A stretch of DNA of 64,000 bases from Lolium rigidum (taxonomy: Eukaryota; Streptophyta; Magnoliopsida; Poales; Poaceae), in assembly GCF_022539505.1 (NCBI RefSeq), contig NC_061510.1, forward strand, positions 223,160,043 through 223,224,042. The letters are read 5' to 3'. Numbering within the stretch: position 1 is the stretch's first letter; each line of letters starts with the position of its first letter. The notes under the pieces are model-generated. The model searched no databases, had not been told where the DNA came from, and saw nothing but the letters and a program-made list of their open reading frames with translations. This document shows positions 1 to 11,389 of the stretch, piece by piece. Both the position numbers and the translations under genes were made by a program.

Positions 1-299
1 GTGTTTTGTTGGAGGAAACGCCCTCGACGGCCCTTGTCCTCTCATTTGGGTAATGCTCTCGATGTCTCTTCCACTTTCCTTTGGGCAATGCAGTTGCCAT
101 TACCGGAAAGTGGCTGCGATTTCTTATTTCGTACTTGCACATTTGTCTCTCATCGCAATGTTTAAGTGTACCTATGCACGGCGTTTTAATAAGTTTGAAA
201 TAATTTCTAGGAATAGACGCCGCTTTAATAAGTTGCCTAACTAATAAGTTGCCCACGTACTCTCGGAAAAAAAATCGCTTACGCGCACGCAGTTTGGTG

Positions 300-1160
300 T
301 CACTATTCGCTCCCTCTAGACAGATAACGGTTCCGAGTTCCTCGGCCAAGCCTCACCACCCACGGCACCGCCCTGCGACTATTATGCCCATGCACTTCCC
401 ATCAGAACGGTAAAGCCGAGCGTGCCATTCATACCATTAATGATACTATGCGCACCATTATGTTCTAGGCTCACATTCCAGCTCTTCTCTGGGTCGACGC
501 TCTGGCTACCGCCACATACCTGCTTAATCGTTGTCCTAGTACAACCATAAAGTCCCAGGTTCCGTACACATGCCTCCACGGTCGTCCTCCCTCATACATT
601 GATCTTCGTGTCTTCGGTTGTCTTTGTTATCCTAAAATCGCGTCCACCGCTCCACATAAGCTTAGTGCTCGTTCCATGGCATGTGTCTTTCTTGGGTATC
701 CCTCTAACCATCGGAGTTACCGCTGCTTTAACCACTGTCACTTTGGAAGAATACTCGTCTCGCGACATGTTGTCTTCGATGAGAAGGTTTTTCTCGTTCA
801 GCATGCAGCTTCGTCATCCGCGCTTGCGCCTCCTGCGCCGCGTGGACTCGACGACCTCTTCAGCACGCCGCCTGTGCCACCAACGCGAGCTCTTGCACCG
901 GCCCCGCGCACCCTAGCGCCGGCCCCAAGTGCGCCCGCCCCGGCCTCGAGCGCCCCCGCCTCGACACCGCCTCGCCCAGTCGGGTCCTCTACCGCGGCAG
1001 AGAATTCGGCGTTTTCTCTGCCGCGGCAGGCTGCCACGGCAGGAATTCCGGAAGTTTGTCTGCCACGGCAGGCAGCCACAACAGGAACTCCTGCCGCACC
1101 TCGCGCTCGGCCCGCCGCCGCATGCCCTTCCCCTGCCACAGCTGCTGCTGCCGCCGCCCC
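300..1160 (+). pseudogene. Ty1/copia integrase remnant
   Basis: Degenerate piece of a copia polyprotein read on the plus strand. Reading through the stops, one sees DNGSEFL-like residues near 320, SHQNGKAERAIHTINDTMR near 395-455 (end of the integrase core), LRVFGCLCYPK near 605-640 and ARSMACVFLGYPSNHRSYRC near 670-730 (post-integrase linker of copia elements). It continues into a Pro/Ala-rich stretch, as copia linkers do before reverse transcriptase. An in-frame stop follows TMRTIMF near 464 and no RT follows. This is a dead fragment without LTRs in view. Family assignment rests on these motifs. Confidence 0.8.
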
Positions 1161-1247
1161 GACGGCCTCCTTGAGGTAGGAGGTGAAGTCGGCCTTCTTG
1201 ACGTGATTGAAGCACTCGTTGCGGGGCACGTAGAACTGCTGAAGCAC
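1161..1247 (-). pseudogene. lipoxygenase-like gene fragment
   Basis: The minus strand reads about 29 residues that include FYVPRNECFNHVKKADF. This resembles the FYVPRDExFxHLKxxDF segment of plant lipoxygenases, with an R-D pair changed to R-N. The similarity stops after LKEAV, where the frame runs into an alanine-rich, low-complexity stretch (the copia linker read backwards). It is probably a captured or relic exon piece and not a gene. It directly abuts the copia remnant. The identification is by recognition only; the match is short. Confidence 0.45.
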
Positions 1248-1249
1248 GG

Positions 1250-2770
1250 GCCTTATCTCAATAGCCGTTCAGTATTACGATTGTTTGACATATGTACTTA
1301 TCTGCAATAATATATTTTATTTTGTTTCCAACTAATAAGTCACTTGGCGCAACCGTCAATACTTAAGCCAAAAGTTTTGTTTTCCATGGTCTGCTGTTGC
1401 TATAATTTTGAGGAAAGAAAGTGAAATAAAAAATGAAAATGGATTATACACACTCAAATAAGTTGTGTTTCTTTTTCTATACATGTTCTATATGACCAAA
1501 TTAAAAGACTAACTCACTAATCTTGGTCAAAATATAAAAAAGGTAGTCTCAACATTTCAAAAAAAAAAAAAACTAAGAAAACACATGATGTTGTTTGAAA
1601 ACCCTAAAAATAAATCAACATAAATAATAAAGGCCGTACCAATGCACGCACATTCAACTGAAGCAAAGACTTCAAAAATAAAATTAAGACTTAAATATTT
1701 TATCAAGACCAAAGAGTCGGGATACTATCCACATGCTATTGTCTAAAATTTTACACACACTTTACTGTGGTTGAAATAAGCTAATTTCTAAGAGTCTACA
1801 TGTTTTGTCTCTTATCTGAAAATTAAAAGGAATAAACACGTCACACAATTGTCTGTAGACGGTGTACCGGTCACTGACCTTCCCCTTTCTTCTCCAGTGG
1901 TCTCGTCTTGTCCCCCACCCAATTCTCCAATGTGTTGCGGCTATGCCCGTCAATTTCTCTCCCCGGCCACCTTGGACTGACTCCACCGGTCCCAATCCCT
2001 CGTTCTACCGTGTCTCAACCACACGACCCAATCATCTCTCCTTAGTCCTCTGCCCAGCTTGATTGTCGTTGGTGGCGCCTGACACTCGCTGCGTGCCTCT
2101 ACGCCGCATAGGCGCCTGCCGCTCTAGGAAGCTGCAGTGCCAAGACAAGCCGCGCCCTCGCTGCAGATTTCCTGGGATCTAACCAAGAATTGATTGGTGG
2201 AGCGGGAGGAGAGGAGGACGGATGTGTGTGTTCTCTAAATTAAATATATTAAAGTCAAATTTTTAAGAATTTGCTCAATCCCCACCGATCTACTCCTTAT
2301 CACACATAGTATGTTTCCAAACCGGTTTTCAAAAATGGAAAAACTATACTGAAATATACTAACAAGGGCAAAACGAAATAAGAAGTCACGTGCACAGCCC
2401 AGGAAACAGGTACATGTCACTCTATTTGTATATTCTAGTCTAATCCTGAATTTAATTTGACTGGAAATTCTCAATATTTGAATGCCTCATAACAACAAAA
2501 TATAGTGCACGGAGAAACAACCTTGTTAATCGTAAGGGCGAAAGAATGTAGTTTAGCTCTCCACTCTAAAGATTTAATAACTGAATGGAGTAGCAAATAC
2601 TGCTCAAACTAAGAACGTTCAGCATTGGCTTGTTCTAACTGCATAAATGTAGCCCTGTCACTTCATATAGTTTCGGGCTGAGTTTCTGCTGGGAGCGTCC
2701 AAAACGTCACAGGTAAACCATGACCATTTTTACTACAATATGAACACTGTCTTGAGTAATCTGCTCTCAT
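1250..2770. other. intergenic, no gene recognised
   Basis: AT-rich sequence with a poly-A run near 1558-1572, and a C-rich patch around 1860-2160 with no open frame that looks like protein. I see no RNA gene, element terminus or repeat pair. Confidence 0.5.
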
Positions 2771-3671
2771 CTACCGACGGCCTCCCGCTTTTCTTGCACC
2801 TGAAACCTGCTCCTCGTCAGATTTAACATCTCCATACTGCCAAAGCCGCAGACTTTCCTTCTTTCCTTCCTCTTGGAACTGTCTTTTTATTACTGGAGAC
2901 CTGCCTTCCTCTCCTTGGTGTCCCATCTCTAATATCTTGCTTCTCCATGCCCAGCATGCCCTTCCTGCGCATGCAAAATAAGCATATGAGGAATGAAGAT
3001 AAAGTCTCCTATTCCTAAATACATAAACATGCATGTAACATAGCCTATATGAATGAACCTTACAACGTAATACTCCATCTCATTATGGTTTTAAAATAAT
3101 GCGATAAAGGTACTCATGGTAGCTATTAAGGAAAAAAAAACTAACGAGATGGAGTAACATTCAGGTCAGATTTGTTGCATTTAGAATGGGAGCTATCCAC
3201 TTTGGTCAGATTTAGCATTCTCTTTAACTAATACCAAAGATCACAAAACCATTCTCTGCAAATAGACCATAGTGCAAAATAGGGCACAGTTCAGGAATTA
3301 TAAAGACATCACAGCCCAGCAGCAATGAACTTCCCATTGTATGCATAAGTACCAGGATGTAGGACACACCTAGCAATAGTTTAATTCATAAGGAATATGA
3401 TCACTTGTGATCATGTATAATGAAGATTTTTTAAAAATTGCAGCACAAAAAAAATGAGGGATAAATATTAGTGAAATAGTAAAGCCACCATAATAAAAAC
3501 ATGTTGGCTGTATTTCAATACATTACTAACTGAACCAATCCCAAACTCATCATAGTATTCTCCAGAGGGATATTTTACATACCTTGATGGAGAGCTTGGT
3601 CTGGAGCATGAAGGAGGCAATGGATCGGGCCTGAGATGGCCTCACCAAAACTACCTCGACATACGGCAGTG
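2771..3671 (-). CDS. two exon-like segments of an unrecognised gene
   Basis: Two minus-strand segments have good splice signals. The first is 3671-3583: acceptor tgctgcag, donor AAG|gtatgt, open in two frames, one containing RPSQARSIASFMLQTKLSIK. The second starts at 2964 after gcgcag and runs to a stop at 2771. It joins in phase to the other frame of the first segment, giving a basic, charged C terminus (GARKAGGRR at the end). I do not recognise the product and cannot tell which frame is real. They may be 3' exons of the gene whose exons lie at 5732-6971, but the phases do not join directly, so at least one exon would be missing. Confidence 0.3.
3073..3154. mobile_element. Stowaway-like MITE, 82 bp
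   Basis: Terminal inverted repeats CTCCATCTCATTATGGTTTT and, at the far end, AACTAACGAGATGGAG. The flanking dinucleotide is TA on both sides (3071-3072 and 3155-3156), the usual Stowaway target duplication. It lies between the two exon-like segments at 2771-2964 and 3583-3671, so it would be intronic if that gene is real. Confidence 0.6.
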
Positions 3672-3689
3672 CTGCAGCAAACCATCCGC

Positions 3690-5725
3690 TCGCGTGAAAC
3701 GAATAAAAAAGTCAAGGAGCATACAAAATTGAATAGAAAAATAGAGAAGGATATCATATTAACACAATTCGCCAATGCATCAAGGCAGCCATGCCACGAG
3801 CATTATGCTACAAATAGAAAGAGAGCGGGTGAAATTCGCCGATGCATCACGGCCACCATACAACGAGCTTCATTCACCGATTACTATATAAATGCGATTG
3901 ACAATTCACTCACCGACAAACACTCTAGCTAGACATGAAACCAGGTTCTGAAAATGACATTAGTGAAACTACTGAAACTACTGACTTCGAGTGAACATGA
4001 TATCTTGTAAAAAATGCAATTAGAAAACAGGGAGACAAGCACCTAATAATAAGATCCAATACACACGGGGAAATAAAAATAGAAACTCACGGAATGCGGA
4101 ACTCCATTATTTTTTAGTAATTAAAAGGGTTACCATAAATGCAAAGGTTTGATACACTCCAAACCTTACCAAGATCCAAAAATGGCAGAGATTAAGCGGA
4201 AAATGCTGAAAATTGTAAAATAAAAAGATATCAGCTGAACAATACTACGAAAGGAAAATACTACAAAAGGAAAATAATCCCTCTTGCAACGTCCAAATAA
4301 TCCCTCTGAACATGTACAGAAAACATCTAGGATATGAACTGATTGGCTTAAATTTTGATTAGTACGGATTGATTCTATCTAGGATTATTTTGCAGCAAAA
4401 GTTGCAGTTTACCATATTTCACTGGTCAAAGTAATTAATGGGCAAGAGGATACCGATCAGCTAAAACACCACTTTGTTCAGTTGCTTTGCAAGATTTTCA
4501 CCCTGCTTTGTTCACCTAATATTGTGTGCAAAATACCACTAATGAATAACCAGAGCGTGAGCTGTGCGCCTGTGAATTTATTCCTACATGTAGGAACGCT
4601 ATTTTGATATTCAACGAAACAGTGAACACAAGAGACATTGGCACAAAATCAGAGAAGTTGACACCAAATGGTACAAAAAAAAACTCCAAAGCAAACAAGA
4701 AAATCGAGAAACATTGGCAGCCAGGGCCAAATGAACAAAATGTTCTCCCCTCCCAAATAGCACACAAAACTCAACCCAAAGTCCTGAAGCGAAACTCTTC
4801 AAGCCAAGATCTGGCAAGAAATCCAAAGCAAAACATTCTAGAGGCTCCACGAATAGCATATCAGTAGCTCCTTTTGGTTCATTTGCTATAAAGCCTATAA
4901 TCTTAATTTCGATGAAAAGCTAACCAACACAGGTGAAGAATATATGGCTACATTATGTCTGGGAAAATAAATGTAAGTACAGTTGTACAATTCTAGCAGC
5001 ATGAGAAAGAGTACTTCATAATATAATATCAACATCAATATCTCAACAGCATGAGAGAGAGCTGTCACGCCACCGCTAACCGCCCCGTTCATGCATATAT
5101 AAACAAAAATAGAGGTAACGAACGAACATGTTCACAACCAAGCTACTGAAATGGGACTTGAAAGGACATAAACAGAACACAAAAATAATAACCTTAGAGT
5201 TCAGAGACATGAAATAGATCAAATTGTATTATTCGAGAAGGTGACAAAAGGAAAGAACACCTTTGGACCATCGCGCCATCATAAAGAAATGTCGGACAAT
5301 TATAGTAGGAAAGAAGATTAAGATCCGAGTTATTAGTGAATATTGACGGCTACATGTTTAGCAAGCAGCATGACGGGTCCTATGATTAACACATGTCAAT
5401 TTAGAATGTGCGAGGCTTAGATATTTCTGCACTTGCTCTTTCCTCCTATCCCATGCTAACGCAGACCTCTAATAAATAAGATTATGCCATGTAAAGCAAG
5501 AGGGACTATCCCGAGGCGGTTACTCTCGTCTCAACACCTCGGTGCAGTGGTGTGCCTTGTGCTCTTCCTTTCAAGAGCCGCAGGTGAGGAGATGGTCAGG
5601 GGATAGACAAGGGAAAACTACCATTAGAAACGGTTGTACATACACATGGGCTGAATTTAAAAAAGGGAACATTGACCTGATATATGAAGGGGAGCAGAGC
5701 TAGAACCGTGATGTTAGTTCATCCT
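3690..5725. other. AT-rich stretch, no gene recognised
   Basis: Only short frames are present. Some minus-strand patches have raised GC (around 3780-3870, 5050-5090 and 5510-5600) that could be missed exons of the unrecognised minus-strand gene, but none has a convincing pair of splice sites in phase. Confidence 0.35.
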
Positions 5726-5731
5726 CTAGAC

Positions 5732-6971
5732 CTTGGACCAGCCAACCAAAGCACACCAGTTATCTCCCTGCAAATTAATTCAAGAAACGTGTCAATGATG
5801 GACTCACATATGCATGAAAATCAGAGGAAAATGCATAAACACCTGCAAGAACCCGAATCCTGGCAGCGAAGCCGAGCCACTATTTGGAAAGAAAGAGACA
5901 CGAAGCCCGTCGTAGCCGGGTAGAACAACGAGGAGGTTGGCATCTAAAACAGAAAACCAATATCACCATCTCCATTAGAGAACAACAATATTGACGATTC
6001 AGATTGGAGGCTTAACAAACCTCATATAATTTAGCTTACGCAGATCATATTCCAAATATTTATTCTACAAATTTAACCTGGGTGTATACCTTATTTCTTC
6101 AAAAAACATCATATTCTAAATATTTATCCTACAAATTTCTAAAAATTTCAAACTATGACGTGCACACCAGCCTATGAGCTGACTACTTTTACTTGAGGAA
6201 AAATGAAAACCCTCTTAACTTCTTTAAACACAATTGGTACACTTACGCAGCGAAGAGCCCACATGACAAAAGGAGCGTGCAGAGACATACCATATCAGCA
6301 CCAAAGATATCTGAAGTAACATAATTGTCTAAAAATGGCAATTGAACCAAAATACAAAAAACTAACATTTTGATGCCCTTTAGATCCGAGAACAGAGACT
6401 ACAGAAGGAAAGCACATATTCAAAAAATTACCAAGCATGGGACATTTGACCATTACATCATTACCTTACCGATCAGATAGAGCATGTCCATTTCCATAGC
6501 TGCAGGAATATCCATCATATGCTCTCCATAATCAGTGCCTAATTGGAATGGTGACGAACATAATTGGGAGACACGTGGTTTTTTCCCAATGAAGCTCCTG
6601 CAGATCTTCATAAAATAGGATTGAACTTAGCAACGGAAAGCTAGTAGTGGTACTAATCAACAAAAATAGCTAGCTAAAATATGTGCCATTGTATTAAGTA
6701 CGAGTATACATAACGAGCAAAGAAAATTTATACATGAAGACACCGGAACAAGGAATATAACATAGCACCTTAGTTTAATCCTATTTTGCAACGTGGTGAT
6801 TGCATTCTTCAAATAAAAAATCCTAGGCATGAAAGGGGCCGAGTTGTGTTGCTGCAATGCAACATTTGGTTATCCATGATATGCTCGCTTGAGGAGAGAG
6901 CACAGATCATATCATGTACCTGGAGCATGGAGATGGAATCATGGCTTCTTTCCAGCGCCAAGGACGACCAT
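5732..6971 (-). CDS. four phase-compatible exons of an unrecognised gene
   Basis: On the minus strand four segments are bounded by AG and GT and join in one frame: 6971-6920, 6597-6470, 5943-5843 and 5767-5732. The joined frame includes SFIGKKPRVSQLCSSPFQLG, MDIPAAMEMDMLYLI, then DANLLVVLPGYDGLRVSFF and GFGFLQGDNWCALVGWSK, with no internal stop over about 105 codons. The Asp codon between the second and third exons is split across the junction. If the last donor is not used, the frame ends two codons later. Start and upstream exons are unknown. The composition looks like a real protein, but I do not recognise the family. It could be a host gene or a pseudogene. Confidence 0.45.
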
Positions 6972-7249
6972 CTGACATAACAAAGAAGGACAATCAAGGA
7001 TGTCATCTATATTGCGCAGGGAAGAAGCAGTGGCAGCCCGGCCACTTGCTCATGTTGCTTGTCTTGAGCATCGAGGAAGACAGAGAGACAGAGAGCAGCG
7101 GCGGCACAAGTAGCGAGCATAAACGGCCGGCCACCACCTGCACCAATCCATATCGGCTCGGTCCCAATCCGGAAAACATTATTGCAGAAAAACTCTACAA
7201 AAAGAAGCTGGAAAAGGGGGAAAGGATACATCATAACCAGCTAGTACCA

Positions 7250-9327
7250 AGCAAGCAAGGGGAGGACAGCGAGAAACCATGTACTCGCAACCTAAGAAGT
7301 TGATTCCACATAGCACGGTTAAAATACTACAGCAGACCCATTAGTCACGGCCTTTCTACCTCCTCCGGTTTGTTCTCTCGCTTGCTCCCGGGGCATCGTA
7401 CACCTAACCATCACAACAAATTGTTTCAGAAAATAAATAACAGTAAAATATCAACAGATCAGCAATAGAGAACTGTTTTTTCCTTCTCGTCTGAGAACTC
7501 CCACATCAATATAAATTATCTTTTCAACTTCATCAACAACAAGCATGCAAATATAATGTAGATCATTGTATTAGTATATAGTAAACAAAGAGCATGATTA
7601 TTTTAGAGCAATCGGACAATCGAACTTGTGTGTTAATGAGTTTCTCAAATACATACTACATCGATAGATATTTGTGCCTTGGATTAAGGTATTTTAATGG
7701 CGGTGGCACCATCAAAACTAATAAATTGTCCTGGTGACTACTCCAATCAATGCTGGTTGGCTGCCCCCGTGAGATTGAAGCCTAGAAGAAGGGAATGGAT
7801 ACCTGGAGGCTGGAGCGGGCTTGGGGCGAGGCGGACAAGCACGCGACGCCGGGAGTCGACGAGCAGCGTGAGGAGGCGATGTTGCTGCTCCCTTCCTCGT
7901 CCAACAACCCTTGACCGGTGATTTCGAGCTCCAACCTGCTGTGGACCGAAACCTACTCCTCCTTCTGGCTAGATTTTCCCCTCCCACTTTTCTATACCTC
8001 ATCCATCGCCGGTGTTGTAGGTCGAGGAGGAGAGGCACGACGACGCGGCGGCTCTGGGTCGCAGAACAGCAGGCGCGAGGGGGAGAGGCACGGCGACGCG
8101 GTGGCTCGAGGTCGTGGAGGAGGAGGCGCGACGCCGGAAAGGTGGAGAGATCGTCGCCGCCGCTAGCCCACCACCACGCCCTTGAGCTGCGACGCATCGG
8201 CCGCCTCCGCTCCTCACATCCGGAGTTGGGTTCACCGCCACCTCCACAATGCGCCCTAGCCTCCTCTTCTTCACCTGGGGCGGCGGGTGCAGATACGCCA
8301 CCCTCCTCCTCCCGCACACCATTGTCGCCGCCACACGCGCCCAAACAAGTAGAGAACCGTCGTTGAAGACCAGGAGGAGAGAGAGAGAGCAGGAGATCCG
8401 GATCTTGGTCCGCCGCCCACGGCCACGCAGCCTCCTCCCACCGGACCTTGGCCAGGCGCGCCTCCTCCTTCGCGTCCGCCGCGGCCAGCACCGCCACCGC
8501 TGCCTCGACCTCAACCTCAACCTCACCCTCCTGCTCGCTTCACGAGGAGCTCCCGGGAACCCCGTCCACTGCCCGCTGCCGTGTCGCCTCCTCCCGCCCG
8601 TCCTCGGCCAGGCGCGCTCCTCGCATGAGGCTCGCCGACCTGGTTGTGGTCGCCGCCCATGAAAGGGTATGCCGCTCCGTCCTCGGCGGCTGCCATCCTC
8701 GGCGCGTTGAACACCGCCTCCAGCCGCCATCGCCGCCGCATCCAGTCGAGGGGGAGAGAGGAGAAACGAAAATGGGGGAGGAGAGGAGGATTCCATTGGA
8801 GAGGAGAGGAGGAGGTGTGGATTGGGGAATGGGGAGCGAGGAGCGAGGCCGGAGCCGATCTAGATTCTCTCACCTCCGGCGGATAGGCAACCGGGCGGCC
8901 GAACGAGCTAGCATGTCCGCCTCTCACCGATGGGTCCTGCACGTAGGAGGTCCCACGCGTCATGGACTCTTTCACAGCCAAACGAGTGAGAAAAGTTTTA
9001 ACTACATCCAACGGTTAAGGTGAAAAGTGGGAGAAAGATTTTACTGTGTGAAGGGATTGGACGACCTAGATCAATGTGCCCCTCTCAGATGGCCTGGTTG
9101 GCCGGGTAGTATTAGAACATTTATAGGAGAAATGTGCCGACGACAGAAGCAGACCACGGGAGCACGCTGCCGACAGTCGTCTTCGGTCACCGCGCGTGAG
9201 ATTGGACACGGCCGCGTACTCTCCTCTCTCTCTCTCTAGACAGCCTTCACTCTTACCCCAGTCCCGATTAGATTTAATTCTGCCTGGAACAGCTGCTACC
9301 GCTGCACAGCGCTGCAGTCTTGCGTGG
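7250..9327. other. AT-rich then GC-rich block, no firm gene
   Basis: 7250-7690 is AT-rich and holds nothing recognisable. 7700-8970 is very GC-rich with overlapping long frames on both strands, all Arg/Ala/Pro/Ser-rich, as expected from composition alone. A minus-strand frame in 8523-8720 containing MAAAEDGAAYPFMGGDH could be a first exon or 5' region of the minus-strand gene downstream, since a promoter/5' UTR would be expected here. I cannot connect it. 8990-9327 has no feature. Confidence 0.3.
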
Positions 9328-9624
9328 TTAGAGCATCCCCACTCGTTGGCGCTCCCCACGCTCAAATCCGGCGAAATTTTCGTCCGGATTGGAGGAAGAT
9401 TTGGCGTGGGGAGTAGCAGTTTCCCAGCCGCGTGCCCAGGCGAAGTCGACGAGGCGAATTGAAAAAACAGAAACTTGACAAACTACGGCTAAAAACGGGT
9501 GAATATAGACTAAATTTAATGATATTTACTACATAACGGGCGGAGTTCATACATAGAGGCCGAATTCGACTATATTTCGAATTCGGCTAGGGAAATCCAA
9601 ATGCTAATTTTAAAACACGGCGCT

Positions 9625-10743
9625 CTACATGCCCAAATGGCGGTAGAACACCGTGTAGTCGCCGCCGTCGTCGTCGGAGCCGTCGTCGTCGTCGACCTGC
9701 GGCGGCGCGGCCTGGCTGCTGCTGCCCGGCCGGCGTCTCCCCACCGAGGCGGGGAAGGCTTGTACCATTCGTCGTCCGAGGCTTCGAGGTCGACGAATGG
9801 GACGGCGGCGGCGGTTGGAGCGGCGGTTGGAGCGGCGGCGTGGCCGGCGCGGGCGGCGAGTCGCTGCGCGGCGGCCAGGTCCAACAGCCTCGCTTCTTTG
9901 CTCCGCTCGCCGGCGCTCCCGGTCGCGCCGGCCCGGTCCGGTGCGGCGTCGTCCGCGCGCTTCTCCTCCTCCATGTCCTGAGCGATCTGGCGATCGCCTC
10001 CGCCATCGCTGCGTCCTCCGCGCGCTTCGCCTCCTCCTCGGCGAGCTGGTTTGCGGCGGCGGCCTCTTTCTTCGTCCTCTTCCGGCCGCCCTGCGGCGCG
10101 GAAGGCTGGTCGCGGATGACGAGGGCGCCGCTGCTGCGCCCTCTGGTCGGCGGCGGAGACGCCGGCTCCTCCCTCTTCACCGGCGCCAAGGACGACCTCG
10201 GCGCCGATCCGGAAGACGACGAGCTGGCAGCCATGCGCCGTGGCTGCCAGACGTTTCCCCGGCGGCGGCTCGTCGACGCCCTCGATGCAGGGGGCATCGT
10301 GAGCACCGGAAAGTTTCCGCCCTCGATGTGATCGAGGACGTTCGCCAGCGTTCTATCCGGCGCGCTCCACCACCGTCGTCGTCCCGCGGCGTTGTTGCGC
10401 GCAGGCGGAGGTGGCGGGCCGTCGTAGGCCGCCAGCTCCCGCTCCCACCGCCGAAGGAAGTATGAGTTCCGGCGCGTGTAGTTCTCGGGGTGGTGGCGCG
10501 GGTCGGCGCGCTCCTCGTCCGTCATCGTCGGCCGCGCCTCCTCGATGGCGGCGTCGAGGGCGTCGCCCTGAGGCGGCGGCGGGATTGGTACGCCGCCACG
10601 GCTGAGTCGCCACCCGCCGCCGGGAGGCCTCGTGTCGGGCGGGCAGGGGTACCCCGCCTGGTGGAGGAGGTGCCCCTCCCAGCGACGGAGCGTCCGGCGG
10701 GGAAGCCATTGGAGGCTGCGCCGTCGTCGTCGGAGAACGCCAT
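9625..10743 (-). pseudogene. conserved hypothetical gene of the PIF-like element, frameshifted
   Basis: The minus-strand gene runs from ATG at 10743 (MAFSDDDGAASNGF) to a stop at 9625, after TVFYRHLGM. The middle is in another frame and contains LRRWEGHLLHQAGYPCPPD, then a GGVPIPPPP segment, EERADPRHHPENYTRRN, RRWERELAAYDG and LANVLDHIEGGNFPVL. It then becomes Ala/Arg-rich, changes frame again near 9980 (VDLEASDDEWYKPSPPRWGD), and once more before the C terminus. At least three frame changes are needed, so the copy is broken. The WEGHLL...AGYP.PPD...RLS.GGVP pattern is one I recall as recurring in grass transposon-associated proteins of unknown role. I assign no function. Confidence 0.6.
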
Positions 10744-10821
10744 CTTCGTTGGAGGTGGCCGGTGAGTGGAGGGGAAAATGGAGGAAGAGTGGAGCAGGGG
10801 CGTCGCGGCGAGCGGCCTGGC

Positions 10822-10831
10822 CTTAAATAGG
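10822..10831 (-). promoter_or_regulatory. TATA-like box of the PIF-like element gene
   Basis: The minus strand reads CTATTTAAGG about 80 bp upstream of the ATG at 10743, inside otherwise very GC-rich sequence. Position and contrast with the surroundings suggest a core promoter. Confidence 0.45.
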
Positions 10832-11389
10832 AGCGGCGGGCGCGGCGGCGCCGGCGATTAATGCCGCGCGGAAGACGATGCGTGCGCGAATGACGATGCG
10901 ACGGCATTGGTCGCCGCGTGGAAGCTACGCGGCCGGCGAATGCAGACCGGCGGCAGGCTTTCACAGCGCGCGGAAGACGATGCGATGAGGACGACGATCG
11001 GTTTCTCTCGCCGACAAGTTGGAGCCACCAGATGCGCGGGAAGTTGCCTCGCCGTTTCGCGCGCTTTCGTTTCGTCCGGAGTCCCCGAGCGCTCCCCGGG
11101 GGGCCGGGGATGGCGTGGGATCGCCGGATGGATTTAGGCCCAAATCCGGACGAAAACGAGGAACCGGGGGCGCGACTGGGCCGAATTACGCCGTCCGGAT
11201 GGAAAAAACGCTCGCCGGGGGCCTGTTCGGGGGGACGAGTGGAGATGCTCTTAAAGCTCATGTGCTCGCCTCTGGCTGCAGTTGTCGCTTCGACGCAGCG
11301 GTGGCAAGCGGAGAAGGAATGCATCCAAGTTGGTCCTAGGCAGGACGAATTTGTGCAGTTGCACTGAGATACTGTGCAACAATAAATCA

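Larger units (their letters stand above)
9331..11250 (-). mobile_element. PIF/Harbinger-like DNA transposon, complete ends
   Basis: A 1920-bp element. Its left end reads GAGCATCCCCACTCGT, and the reverse complement of the right end reads GAGCATCTCCACTCGT (15 of 16 identical). Both sides carry the trinucleotide TTA (9328-9330 and 11251-11253), which fits the TWA target duplication of PIF/Harbinger elements. Inside is one decayed minus-strand gene. I see no recognisable DDE transposase, so it is probably non-autonomous. A shorter relic of the same family lies at 38534-38637. Confidence 0.75.

Noticed and set aside
798..1247. 149-codon minus frame rich in Ala/Gly
   Set aside because: Apart from the first 29 residues it is the copia Pro/Ala-rich linker read backwards.
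6253..6319. Possible exon between 6470 and 5943
   Set aside because: It has splice-like ends, but including it breaks the phase into the next exon; the direct join of the flanking exons is in frame.
7718..9011. Long overlapping ORFs on both strands
   Set aside because: They are all Arg/Ala/Pro-rich and mutually overlapping, as expected by chance at high GC. Only a possible first exon was kept as a remark.
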